Assembly: GCA_023701125.1 (NCBI GenBank)
Contig: JAMPXO010000001.1
Location: 1 to 64,000 of the forward strand
DNA: 64,000 nucleotides
Direction: 5' to 3'
Origin: Vicinamibacteria bacterium
GTDB taxonomy: Bacteria; Acidobacteriota; Vicinamibacteria; Fen-336
Shown: positions 15,903 to 24,282 of the stretch, piece after piece
Position numbering within the stretch: position 1 is the stretch's first letter
Layout of the letters: every line of letters starts with the position of its first letter
The notes under the pieces: generated by a model
What the model was told of the DNA's origin: nothing
Seen by the model: the letters and a program-made list of their open reading frames with translations, nothing else
The model's database searches: none
Made by a program: the position numbers and the translations under genes

Positions 15903-18239
15903 TTGACCGAGACCACCGGATTGCCGCGCCTCGTCGTCCGCGGAGGCGCCGACGACGGCGCCGCGCTCGAGATCCCCGACGGCCAGGAGGCCTGGATCGG
16001 CAGTGGCCCGGACTGCACGCTGATCCTGTCCGAGCCGCGGGTCGCCCCACTGCACGCCCGGGTCAGCAGCGACCACTGGGGCGTGCGCTTGTTCGACGCC
16101 TCGGGCGGTGCGGGCACCTGGGTCAACGGCGACCCCGTGGGCGAAGGCCGGGCGCTGGAGACGGGCGACGTCGTCACCCTGGGCAAGCCTGGCGCCCCCG
16201 GCTCGGTGACGCTGGTGGCGAGCGTGCCCGAGCGCTCGGGCCTGTTCACCGACGACGCCGCCGAGGCGACGGCGCTCGACGACGACGGGGTGCCCATCGA
16301 CCAGTCCGAGATCGGCCAGCAGGCGCGCGCCCTGGCGGCATCCGGCGCCGTGGCCCCGGCCGCGGTCAAGGCGGCGCGGCGGCGCCCGGGCGGCGCCGCG
16401 CGAGCCGAGCTCTCCGAGGGCCCGGCGATCGAAGGCGACTCCGTTTCGGTGGCGGCGGAGACGCCGGCCGAGCGCAGCCAGAGCCTTCGGCCGCGCGGCC
16501 CGCGGCCGGCGGACAAGGAAGAAAAGAAGAAGGCGCTGCCGCGGCCGCTGCTGGTGGCGCTGGCCACGGCGTTGCTGGTCGGCGGTGGCGCGGCTGCCTG
16601 GATCGCGTCGCAGGGTCCGCCGCCGACCATCCTCGGCATCACGCCGCCGAAGGCGGAAGCCGGCCAGGACGTCTCGATCGCCGGCACCGGCTTCGCGGCC
16701 GGGGCGGTCGTCCGCTTCGACGGCCAGGAGGCCGAGATCGCCTCGGTCGAGCCGGAGCGGGTGATCGTCAAGGTGCCCCAGGCCTACGCGGGCAAGGGCG
16801 CGTCGCAGGTCCGCATCACCGTCGAGGTCGCCGGCGCGCGCTCCGCGACGGTGTTCCTGCGCGTCTTCGACGGCCCCCGGCTCGCCAAGCTCTCCCCCGA
16901 GGTCGCGATGCCGGGCGAAGAAGTCGTCGTCACGGGCGAGCGGCTCGAGGGCAAGGCCCACGAGGCGGTCGTGCGCGGCCTGCCCGCCGAGGTGCTCGAA
17001 GTGGCGGCGGGGCGCATCCGGCTGCGGGTGCCCGACGTGCCCGGCCCCCAGGGCCAACAGGTGCCGGTCTCGGTCAAGGCGGACGAGGACTGGTCGAACG
17101 CGCTCAAGCTGGTCCTCGGCCGGCTGCCGATCGTGATCGAGACGGTACCGCCCGGCGGCCAGGCCAACCAGGTGGTGACGCTGAACGGCTACGGCTTCGC
17201 GCCCGACCCGGCCGCCAACCGCGTCACCTTCGGCGGCCGGCCCGCGCTGGTGCTGCAGTCGACGCCCAACACGCTCACCGCGGTGGTGCCCGGCGGCGAC
17301 GCGGCCACCAGCCTGGCGCGGGCGGCCGTGGCGATCGAGGTCGGCGGCGTGCGCTCGGGCAACCCGCTCACCTTCGCGCTGTCGCGTCCATCGGGTGCCT
17401 TCTACCTGCCGCGCTTCTTCGCGGAGCCGGCGCCCGGCGCGCCCGGCCGCGCGATCGTCTCGTGCGAGGCCGGCCCGGTGCTGCTGCTCGCGGACGCCGC
17501 GGGAGGCGGGTCGGTCGCCCGTCGCGCGGTCGCGGTGGCCGAGGCGCTGAACGCCCACTTCGTGGCGGCGCGGCCGGGCAAGGTGGAACGCCGCGGTCCC
17601 GAGGTGCTGGTGGGCGGCAAGGTGCTGGTCGCTGCCACCGCGGTCGACGCCGCCGCCCACGACGGCGCGGTCGGCGCCGAGACGCTGGCCGCGCACTGGA
17701 CCGCGCTGCTCGCCGACCTGACCACCCTGTTCGCGCTCAAGGACCGCCCCACCCTGCTGCTCGAGCGCACCGCGCGCGCCGCGGTGCTCGACCAGTTGTG
17801 GAAGGAGGCGCGGCGGGTGGCGCCGGGCGCCGGCGTGCCGCCGCCGCTGGTCGCGGGGCTGGGGGCCAGTGGCTGGCGCGCGCTGCGCGAGCTGGCCCTC
17901 ACACCGGTGCCGGAGTCGGCTTCGTCGGGCGGGCTCGCCGTCGTCGGCGCCTGGCAGGGCGAGCTGCAGGCGCCGGGCCAGACGGCGCGGCCACTGCAGC
18001 TGCGGCTCGCCATGGCGGGCGGTCGGCTCGAGGGCTTCGTCACCGCTCGCGCGGGCAAGGTCACGGGCGATCTGCCGCTGCGCGACGTCGCGCTGCGCGG
18101 GCGGGCGGTCCGCTTCACGTTCGACTTCGGCGACGGCGCGCTCGCCTTCGAGGGCACGCTGGCCGGCGCCCGGCTGGCGGGCACGGTGCGCGACGAGTAC
18201 GGCGGCAGCGGGACGTTGACGCTGGCGCTTTCCGAGTAG
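15903..18239 (+). CDS. FHA-domain transmembrane protein with IPT/TIG repeats
   Basis: A 778-residue protein. Residues 8-105 form an FHA domain (phosphothreonine reader): EAWIGSGPDCTLILSEPRVAPLHARVS then GTWVNGDPVGEGRALETGDVV. A low-complexity linker leads to one membrane helix at about 217-238 (PLLVALATALLVGGGAAAWI). Outside follow three IPT/TIG immunoglobulin-like domains (ILGITPPKAEAGQDVSIAGTGF; LSPEVAMPGEEVVVTGERLEG; IETVPPGGQANQVVTLNGYGFAP) and a C-terminal alpha/beta region of unknown family (about 500-778). The topology suggests a sensor joining intracellular Thr phosphorylation to an external scaffold. The Ser/Thr kinase at 32.6-34.7 kb is a possible partner. The TTG start follows CAGGAG by eight bases. 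Confidence 0.8.
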   Translation: MTETTGLPRLVVRGGADDGAALEIPDGQEAWIGSGPDCTLILSEPRVAPLHARVSSDHWGVRLFDASGGAGTWVNGDPVGEGRALETGDVVTLGKPGAPGSVTLVASVPERSGLFTDDAAEATALDDDGVPIDQSEIGQQARALAASGAVAPAAVKAARRRPGGAARAELSEGPAIEGDSVSVAAETPAERSQSLRPRGPRPADKEEKKKALPRPLLVALATALLVGGGAAAWIASQGPPPTILGITPPKAEAGQDVSIAGTGFAAGAVVRFDGQEAEIASVEPERVIVKVPQAYAGKGASQVRITVEVAGARSATVFLRVFDGPRLAKLSPEVAMPGEEVVVTGERLEGKAHEAVVRGLPAEVLEVAAGRIRLRVPDVPGPQGQQVPVSVKADEDWSNALKLVLGRLPIVIETVPPGGQANQVVTLNGYGFAPDPAANRVTFGGRPALVLQSTPNTLTAVVPGGDAATSLARAAVAIEVGGVRSGNPLTFALSRPSGAFYLPRFFAEPAPGAPGRAIVSCEAGPVLLLADAAGGGSVARRAVAVAEALNAHFVAARPGKVERRGPEVLVGGKVLVAATAVDAAAHDGAVGAETLAAHWTALLADLTTLFALKDRPTLLLERTARAAVLDQLWKEARRVAPGAGVPPPLVAGLGASGWRALRELALTPVPESASSGGLAVVGAWQGELQAPGQTARPLQLRLAMAGGRLEGFVTARAGKVTGDLPLRDVALRGRAVRFTFDFGDGALAFEGTLAGARLAGTVRDEYGGSGTLTLALSE

Positions 18240-18262
18240 CCGGACACGAGGAGGGGGACACC

Positions 18263-19429
18263 ATGAAGCGCGTGCGCACGGGCCTCGAGCGCCTGCTCGA
18301 GCATCACCTGCCGGCGAAGGGCCTGCGGCTGGGCCTGATCGCCAACCCGACCTCCGTCACCGCGGACCTGGAGCACGCCGCGCTCGCGCTGCAGCGCGAG
18401 AAGCAGATCAAGCTGACCGCGCTGTTCGGGCCGGAGCACGGGATCTGGGCGGACGCCCAGGACCTGATCGAGGTCGAGGACTCGAAGGACGCGAAGACCG
18501 GGCTGCCGGTCTACTCGCTGTACGGCAAGACCCGGGTGCCGACCGCGGCCATGCTCGAGAAGGTCGACGCGCTGGTGTTCGACGTGCAGGACGTGGGCTC
18601 GCGCTACTACACGTTCATCTACACCATGCTGCACGCGATGGAGGCCTGCGCGGCCCACGGCAAGCGGCTGATCGTGCTGGACCGGCCCAACCCGCTGGGC
18701 GGCACGGGCGTGGACGGCAACGTGCTCGACCCCGGCTACTCGTCGTTCGTCGGCATGCACACGCTGGCCGCGCGCCACGGCATGACCGTCGGCGAGCTGG
18801 CCTTGATGTTCCGCGCCGAGCGCGCGCTGCACGCGGACCTCGCCGTCGTCGAGATGCGGGGCTGGAAGCGCGGCATGCACTGGGAGGACACCGGGCTGCC
18901 GTGGGTGCTGCCGTCGCCCAACATGCCCACGGTCGACACCGCTTTCGTCTACCCCGGCGGCTGCCTGATCGAGGGCACCAACCTGTCCGAGGGCCGCGGC
19001 ACCACTCGCCCGTTCGAGCTGGTCGGCGCTCCGTGGCTCGACCCGTGGAAGCTGGCGAAGGAGATGGAGCGCGAGAAGCTGCCGGGCGTCGCCTTCCGCC
19101 CGACGTACTTCACGCCCACCTTCCACAAGCACGCGGACAAGGCCTGCGCCGGCGTCCAGGTCCACGTCACCGACCGCGGCCGCTTCGACGCCTTCCTGTG
19201 CTACCTGCTGCTGATCCATCACGCCCGCCGCCAGGACCCGAAGCAGTTCGCGTGGCGGCAGCCGCCCTACGAGTACGAGTTCGTCAAGCTGCCGATCGAC
19301 ATCCTGTGCGGCACGGACGCGGTGCGGCTGGCGATCGAGAAGGGCGGGTCCCCGCGCAAGCTGGCCCGCGGCTTCGCGGCGGCGGCCAAGGCCTTCGCCC
19401 GCCGCCGCCGCAAGTACCTGCTGTACTGA
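18263..19429 (+). CDS. DUF1343 family, NamZ-like exo-beta-N-acetylmuramidase
   Basis: A 388-residue protein of the DUF1343 (YbbC) family. A Bacillus member, NamZ, removes N-acetylmuramic acid from the non-reducing end of peptidoglycan fragments, so a wall-recycling glycosidase is likely. Family blocks are GLRLGLIANPTSV (about 20-32), LTALFGPEHGIW (about 50-61), the DVQDVGSRYYTFIYTM segment, DRPNPLGG, SPNMPT and LIEGTNLSEGRGTTRPFE. Unlike NamZ it has no signal peptide, so either it acts inside the cell or it leaves by an unseen route. GGAGGGGG precedes the ATG by six bases. It follows the FHA-TIG gene by 23 bases and is probably co-transcribed. Confidence 0.88.
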   Translation: MKRVRTGLERLLEHHLPAKGLRLGLIANPTSVTADLEHAALALQREKQIKLTALFGPEHGIWADAQDLIEVEDSKDAKTGLPVYSLYGKTRVPTAAMLEKVDALVFDVQDVGSRYYTFIYTMLHAMEACAAHGKRLIVLDRPNPLGGTGVDGNVLDPGYSSFVGMHTLAARHGMTVGELALMFRAERALHADLAVVEMRGWKRGMHWEDTGLPWVLPSPNMPTVDTAFVYPGGCLIEGTNLSEGRGTTRPFELVGAPWLDPWKLAKEMEREKLPGVAFRPTYFTPTFHKHADKACAGVQVHVTDRGRFDAFLCYLLLIHHARRQDPKQFAWRQPPYEYEFVKLPIDILCGTDAVRLAIEKGGSPRKLARGFAAAAKAFARRRRKYLLY

Positions 19430-19444
19430 CGCGGACGCGCGGCG

Positions 19445-20386
19445 CTACGCCGCTTCGGGCTCCGCCGGCTTCGGGGCGGCCGCTGGCTGCGGGCTGCGGC
19501 CGCCCGTCGTGGCCAGCACGACTGCGATCACGATCAGTGCGCCGCCCCACAGCACGCCGCGGGTGAGCGGCTCGTCGAGGATCAGCCAGCCCAGCGCCAC
19601 CGCCACCACCGGGTTGACGTAGGCGTAGGTGCCGACGACGCTCGCCGGCATCACGGTCAGGCAGTAGGCGAAGGCGGTGAAGCCGATCAACGAGCCGGCG
19701 ACCACGAGGTAGAGCAGCCCGCCCCAGGCCGCCGGCGCCGCCGCCGCCAGCCGGCTCCAGTCCTCGCCCTTCAGCAACGATTCGAAGACCAGCGCCACGC
19801 CGCCGACCAGCATCTGCACCGCGGACGCGGAGACCAGCGGCAGCTTCTTCGGCACCCGCTTCACGTACAGCGAGCCCGCGCACCACGACAGCGCCGCCAC
19901 CTGCAGGGCCAGGATGCCGGGCCACTGCGCGGCGAAGTCGGCGCCGCCGGGCTCCGCCACCAGCGCCACGCCGACCAGGCCGATCACGATCCCGACCCAG
20001 GCCCGCGCGCTCCACGAGGCGCCGCGCGAGAGCAGGCCCTCCATCAGCGTCAGCCACAGCGGCACGGTGGCCACGACCAGGGCGGCGATGCCCGAGGGCA
20101 CGGTGCGCTCGGCCCACATCACGAGCCCGTTGCCGACGGCCAGCAGCAGCAGGCCGACCAGGCCGTAGTCCAGCCACTGGCGGCGATCGGGCCAGCCGTG
20201 GGCGCGGTCGAAATGGGTCGCCGCCAGCGCCATCAGCGTCCCCGCCAGCAGGAAGCGCACTGCGGCGGCGGCGAATGGCGGCATGTCGTGGACCACGATC
20301 CGGATCGCGAGGTAGGTCGAGCCCCACACCACGTAGATCGTGAACAGCGCCAGCCACGGCACGAACGACGACTGCGTCGGCTTCAC
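19445..20386 (-). CDS. EamA-family (DMT superfamily) transporter
   Basis: A 313-residue inner-membrane protein with ten helices in two EamA repeats (about residues 7-135 and 150-290). Recognisable family motifs are TIYVVWGSTYLAIRI at the first helix, ERTVPSGIAALVVATVPLWL in repeat one and YVNPVVAVALGWLILDEPL in repeat two. Family members export amino acids or small metabolites. The GTG start overlaps the stop of the upstream Lrp-family gene (GTGA), so the regulator probably controls this exporter in response to an amino acid. A C-terminal Pro/Ala-rich tail is unusual but short. Confidence 0.87.
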   Translation of the reverse strand: MKPTQSSFVPWLALFTIYVVWGSTYLAIRIVVHDMPPFAAAAVRFLLAGTLMALAATHFDRAHGWPDRRQWLDYGLVGLLLLAVGNGLVMWAERTVPSGIAALVVATVPLWLTLMEGLLSRGASWSARAWVGIVIGLVGVALVAEPGGADFAAQWPGILALQVAALSWCAGSLYVKRVPKKLPLVSASAVQMLVGGVALVFESLLKGEDWSRLAAAAPAAWGGLLYLVVAGSLIGFTAFAYCLTVMPASVVGTYAYVNPVVAVALGWLILDEPLTRGVLWGGALIVIAVVLATTGGRSPQPAAAPKPAEPEAA

Positions 20387-20913
20387 GGCTCCCCCTCCGC
20401 CCGCACGAGCGCCGGCTCGAGCGGACCGAGCCCCCCCTTTTCGACGACCGTCTCCAGCACGAACGACGTGCGCGAGGACTGCACCGCGCGGGTGGCGGCG
20501 AGCTGCGCGAGCAGGCGGTTGACGTCCGCGATCTCGCGGCACACGAGCTGCACCACGAAGCAGTCCTCGCCGCTGACCCGGTACACCGAGCGCACCAGCG
20601 GACTCTGGGCGAGCAGCTTGACCACGTCGCGCTCGCGGCCCGGGCCGGCGCTGCCGAGCATGGCCAGCCGGATCTGGGCGCGCACGCCGAGGCCCAGCGC
20701 CGCCGGGTCGACGTCAGCGCGATAGCCGCGGATCACCTTCCGGCGCTCGAGGTCCTTGATCCGCTCGGCCACCGCCTGGCGCGAGAGGCCGAGTTCCTTG
20801 GCGAGGTCGGCGCCGGAGCGCCGGCCGTCGGTCGACAGCGCCAGCAGCAGCGCGCGGTCGGTGGCGTCGAGCGACTTCCCCGCCCCCCGCGCTCCACCCC
20901 TGTCAGCCACCAC
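20383..20913 (-). CDS. Lrp/AsnC-family transcriptional regulator
   Basis: A 176-residue regulator. An AsnC-type helix-turn-helix lies at about 15-60 (LDATDRALLLALSTDGRRSG, then LGLSRQAVAERIKDLERRKVI) and a RAM ligand-binding domain at about 75-150 (VRSVYRVSGEDCFVVQLVC). Lrp-type proteins sense amino acids and usually repress or activate a neighbouring transporter, here the EamA gene overlapped by four bases. The extra 12 N-terminal residues and 20 C-terminal residues are longer than usual. Two adjacent GTG codons can start it; GGGGGAGGC stands just ahead. A 7-bp inverted repeat lies 13-36 bases upstream. Confidence 0.9.
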   Translation of the reverse strand: MVADRGGARGAGKSLDATDRALLLALSTDGRRSGADLAKELGLSRQAVAERIKDLERRKVIRGYRADVDPAALGLGVRAQIRLAMLGSAGPGRERDVVKLLAQSPLVRSVYRVSGEDCFVVQLVCREIADVNRLLAQLAATRAVQSSRTSFVLETVVEKGGLGPLEPALVRAEGEP

Positions 20914-20925
20914 GCCTCCCCCATC

Positions 20926-20949
20926 GACGAATGTCAGTCGAAATTCGTC
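20926..20949 (-). promoter_or_regulatory. Inverted repeat upstream of the Lrp-family gene (candidate operator)
   Basis: GACGAAT at 20926-20932 is the exact reverse complement of ATTCGTC at 20943-20949, with a 10-base spacer. The site is AT-rich against the 70% GC background and lies 13-36 bases before the GTG start, where an autoregulatory site would be expected. Confidence 0.5.
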
Positions 20950-21006
20950 TCGATATTGACATACGCAATCGGGGCGCCGAAGTTCCGGGGTGACGGCCCC
21001 GCAAGG

Positions 21007-21049
21007 AAAAACGGCGGGGACCCGGGCCCGAGGGCCAGGATCCCCGCCG
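21007..21049 (-). terminator. Intrinsic terminator of the TonB-dependent receptor gene
   Basis: Read on the minus strand, CGGCGGGGA and TCCCCGCCG form a 9-bp perfect GC stem around a 20-base loop that itself contains GGCCCT/GGGCC pairing, followed at once by five T. It lies 30 bases past the receptor stop. Confidence 0.85.
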
Positions 21050-21079
21050 CCGTGACGACGGTCTAGCTTCTTGCTGCGG

Positions 21080-24061
21080 CTAGAAGCTGACTCGCGCCCC
21101 GAGGAAGAAACGCCGCGGCGAGTTGAACGCGATCGGCTGGCCGAAGGCGATGCCGCCCGAGCCCGCCACCAGGTCCTGGTTGCGGGTCGAGCCCTGGCTG
21201 TCGAGCAGGTTGAACACGTCGACGAACAGCTCGCCCATCACGTTGCCGAAGCGGCGGTTGTACTCGACGCGGACGTCGAGCAGGCCGAACGACGGGTTGG
21301 TCAGGGTGCCGACCGTGTCGGGCGCGATCCAGCGGGTGTCGATCCCCGCGAACTCGAAGGTCTGGCTGGCATCGACGCGGATCGGCAGGTTGCGGCCCGA
21401 GGCCAGGAAGGTGCGGCTGGCCAGCGAACCGGAGTTCCAGCGGTAGAAGGCGCCGAGCTGGAGACCCATGTCGAACTGGTACGACGCGGCGATCTTGAAC
21501 AGGTGCTCGATCGAGCCCGGCTGCTTGCCGTACTGGTTGGGAGCGCGCGGGTCGAGGAACAGCACGTCGCCCTGGAAGTCCGCGTTCGAGTCGGAGTTGG
21601 AGTTGCCCTCGGCGTCGTTGAACGTGTACGACGCCAGCGCCTGCCAGCGGTCCTTGAAGCGGCGACGGATGGTCAGCTCGATACCCTGGTAGTCGCGCTT
21701 GCCACCCTCCAGCGTGCCGATGAAGAAGTTGGCCGCGCCCGGCAGGCCCGAGGCGTCGAAGCCGAAGTGGGTGTAGGGCAGGAACAGGCTGTCCGGGTGG
21801 TCGGTCGGGCCCGGGTAGTGGGCGGGGTCGCTGTAGAGGACGGGGTCGTAGTCCTCGAGGATGTTGCGGGTCCAGCGCTTGGTGAACAGCGCCTGCACGG
21901 CCAGGCTGTTGCCGAGGTCGATCTCGTAGGCGACCTGGATGTCGTCGGTGTACGGCGTCTTCGTCTCCGGCGCGAAGATCGCGTCGAGGCTGGCGCCGCC
22001 GCGCACGCGGTAGGTCACCCACTGGCCGTTCGCGAACACCTGCTCCTCGCGGGTGCGGCCGCTGTGGGAGCCGGCGAACTGGGTCATGTTGTTGCGGATC
22101 GGGTCGTAGTAGCGGCCGTAGAACGCCGACAGCTTCTGGCGGCCGTCGCCCTTCACGTCGTAGACGAGGCTGGCGCGCGGCGCGAGCGTCCAGTCGAAGG
22201 TGTAGATCTCCTCGCCCAGCGTGTTGAAGTGGCGGAAGCGCTCCGCGCGCACGCCGGCGTTGACCGACAGCCGGCCGAAGTTCGCGGTGTCCTGGGCGAA
22301 GAAGCTCAGGCCGTGCGAGCCCAGGTCCTGGGGACCGTCCGCCGACTGGAACGTGCGCGAGTAGTTGATCGCACCGTGCGGGTTGCCCGCGGTGCTGTTG
22401 AACACCAGCGCGGCGCCCAGCTCGGCCTGCGAGATGACACCGTCGCGGTTGGTGTCGTAGGCCGAGTAGAAGGCCGACCGGTTGGGCAGGCCGTTGATGG
22501 TGGCGATGAAGCCGTTGAAGTCGGAGGCGTTGGTCGGGTCGAACACCAGCCCGGTCAGCGAACCGGTGGCGACGCCCTGGGCCGTGATCCCCGACAGGCC
22601 GTTGGTCAGCGACGTGTAGCCCGACTTGGTGTCGCCGATCGTCAGCGCGTTGCGGAAGCTGGCGTTGTCGAGGAACTCGCCGCCGGCCTTGATCGTGTGC
22701 CGGCCCGTGTTCCACTGCAGCGCCGCGCGGTAGGTCTCGGTGTCGCGCTGGTCGATGTTGTCGCTGCCGAAGCCGCCCTTCTGCTCGTCGGCCAGGGTGC
22801 GGCTGTCGGTGCGGCGGAAGACGATGGTGTTCGCGGACTCGCGGATCACGGAGAAGGTCGAGACCTCGCCGTTGTGCTTGTTGTAGCCGAGGTCGAGCAC
22901 TGCCGAGCCGAGCAGCCGCGAGTAGTTGACGCTGTAGCGGTTGCCGCCCTGGGTCGTGCTGCGGTCGCGGGCGTTGGTGATGCTGCGCGAGCTGCTGCCC
23001 GTGATGTCCGTCGGGTCGCCCATCCAGGTGACGCTGAGCGTGTCCTTGTCCGTCGGCGCCCAGGTCAGCTTGGCGTAGGTCTGGTCCTGGCTGTTGGTGA
23101 CGGTGCGCAGCAACTGGTTGGTGTCGAGGCTGGTGACGTCGTCGTCGCGCTCGACGCGGCGGTAGCTCGCGAAGAACCACAGCCGGTCACGCACGATCGG
23201 GCCGCCGAGGGTCAGCGCCGTGTCGAAGGTGTTGAAGGCCGCGTTCGCCGAGTTCTCGTTCTCGCCGACCAGGCCGTCGTTCTGGAAGAAGTAGTTGGCG
23301 GAGCCGTGCCACGTGTTCGAGCCCGACTTGGTGATCACGTTCGAGAGCAGGCCGGGGGTGCCGACGAACTCGGCCGACAGGCCACCCGTGAGCACCTGCT
23401 GCTCCTGGATGATCTCGGTGTTGAGGTTGGCGCCGAACGTGCCGGTGACGGGGTCGGTCACGTTGATGCCGTCGAAGTAGTAGAAGTTGTCGGCCGAGCT
23501 GCCGATCGTGCCGCCGATGTCCGAGTAGTTGAGGCCGGACTTGGAGGCCGGGTTGCCGGAGTCGGACGGCATCACGCCCGGCACCAACTGCAGGTAGCTC
23601 TGGTAGGAGCGGCCGGTCGGCAGCGACTCGGTCAGCTCGAGGGTGATGTCCTGGCCGGTGACGGCGCTGGTGGTGTCGACCAGCGGCGACTCCGCCGTGA
23701 CGGTGATCTCCTCCGTCTGGCTGGAGAGCGCGAGCCCGACGCGCAGCGTCGTGGTCTGGCCGGAGCGGACCAGGACCTTCGGGTTCTTGACGGAGCTGAA
23801 ACCGGACAGCTCGGTGGTCACGGCGTAGGCGGCCGACGGCGCGAGGTTGACGAGCACGGCCTCGCCCCGTGCGTCCGTCACCGCCGTGCGCCGGGTCGTC
23901 ACGTCCGGCGCGGACGCCGTCACCAGCGCGCCCGGCAACCGGCTGCCGTCCGAGGCCTCCACGACCACGACCACGGTTCCCGTAGTCACGACTTGCGCCG
24001 TGGCCAGGGGCGCTGCCAACAGCAGGCCCAGGCACACGAGCGTCCACGCACGCTTCATCAT
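21080..24061 (-). CDS. TonB-dependent outer-membrane receptor with carboxypeptidase-regulatory-like domain
   Basis: A 993-residue protein. A signal peptide spans residues 1-23 (MMKRAWTLVCLGLLLAAPLA, cleaved near TAQ). A CarboxypepD_reg-like beta domain lies at about 26-110 (VVVVVEASDGSRLPGALVTA). A TonB plug lies at about 115-230 (TESLPTGRSYQSYLQLVPGV; YYFDGINVTDPVTG; VLTGGLSAEFVGTPGLLSNV). The beta-barrel extends to the C-terminus, which ends RRFFLGARVSF, an outer-membrane signature with terminal Phe. There is no clear TonB box at the very N-terminus. This architecture is expanded in Acidobacteriota and Bacteroidota for uptake of glycans, peptides or siderophores. The start follows AGGGAG. 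It is probably a single-gene unit with its own terminator; it would be energised by TonB such as that at 55988-56707. Confidence 0.92.
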   Translation of the reverse strand: MMKRAWTLVCLGLLLAAPLATAQVVTTGTVVVVVEASDGSRLPGALVTASAPDVTTRRTAVTDARGEAVLVNLAPSAAYAVTTELSGFSSVKNPKVLVRSGQTTTLRVGLALSSQTEEITVTAESPLVDTTSAVTGQDITLELTESLPTGRSYQSYLQLVPGVMPSDSGNPASKSGLNYSDIGGTIGSSADNFYYFDGINVTDPVTGTFGANLNTEIIQEQQVLTGGLSAEFVGTPGLLSNVITKSGSNTWHGSANYFFQNDGLVGENENSANAAFNTFDTALTLGGPIVRDRLWFFASYRRVERDDDVTSLDTNQLLRTVTNSQDQTYAKLTWAPTDKDTLSVTWMGDPTDITGSSSRSITNARDRSTTQGGNRYSVNYSRLLGSAVLDLGYNKHNGEVSTFSVIRESANTIVFRRTDSRTLADEQKGGFGSDNIDQRDTETYRAALQWNTGRHTIKAGGEFLDNASFRNALTIGDTKSGYTSLTNGLSGITAQGVATGSLTGLVFDPTNASDFNGFIATINGLPNRSAFYSAYDTNRDGVISQAELGAALVFNSTAGNPHGAINYSRTFQSADGPQDLGSHGLSFFAQDTANFGRLSVNAGVRAERFRHFNTLGEEIYTFDWTLAPRASLVYDVKGDGRQKLSAFYGRYYDPIRNNMTQFAGSHSGRTREEQVFANGQWVTYRVRGGASLDAIFAPETKTPYTDDIQVAYEIDLGNSLAVQALFTKRWTRNILEDYDPVLYSDPAHYPGPTDHPDSLFLPYTHFGFDASGLPGAANFFIGTLEGGKRDYQGIELTIRRRFKDRWQALASYTFNDAEGNSNSDSNADFQGDVLFLDPRAPNQYGKQPGSIEHLFKIAASYQFDMGLQLGAFYRWNSGSLASRTFLASGRNLPIRVDASQTFEFAGIDTRWIAPDTVGTLTNPSFGLLDVRVEYNRRFGNVMGELFVDVFNLLDSQGSTRNQDLVAGSGGIAFGQPIAFNSPRRFFLGARVSF

Positions 24062-24174
24062 TCGCGCACTCCCTAGAGAGAATTCGCCGCCGAGGCGACG
24101 GGGTTGACTGTGTGCAGCCGGACGTTGCAAGCGGCCTGCCCACGATCGGAGTGCGCCGAAAATTCAGAGGAAAC

Positions 24175-24193
24175 AACTCTAGTGAATAGAGTT
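24175..24193. promoter_or_regulatory. 7-bp inverted repeat AACTCTA-N5-TAGAGTT
   Basis: AACTCTA (24175-24181), five bases, then TAGAGTT (24187-24193): perfect dyad symmetry in an unusually AT-rich patch 114 bases before the receptor start. No T-run follows on either strand, so an operator is more likely than a terminator. Confidence 0.5.
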
Positions 24194-24227
24194 AATGCCT
24201 CTCGTTGCGCAAGATTTCTCCACCCCT

Positions 24228-24243
24228 GAGGTCGCATGACCTC
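24228..24243. repeat. Palindrome GAGGTC-GCAT-GACCTC
   Basis: Perfect 6-bp arms around a 4-base centre lie 40 bases after the apbC stop and 35 bases from the other dyad. It could be a second operator or an mRNA 3' hairpin; there is no U tract. Confidence 0.4.
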
Positions 24244-24282
24244 CAAAATGGTGGATTCCGCTACAGTCGGATTGGATTTCCG

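Noticed and set aside
15903-18239. FHA-TIG protein as a type III or VI secretion FHA component
   Set aside because: No secretion-system genes are near, and the membrane helix plus TIG repeats do not fit those families.
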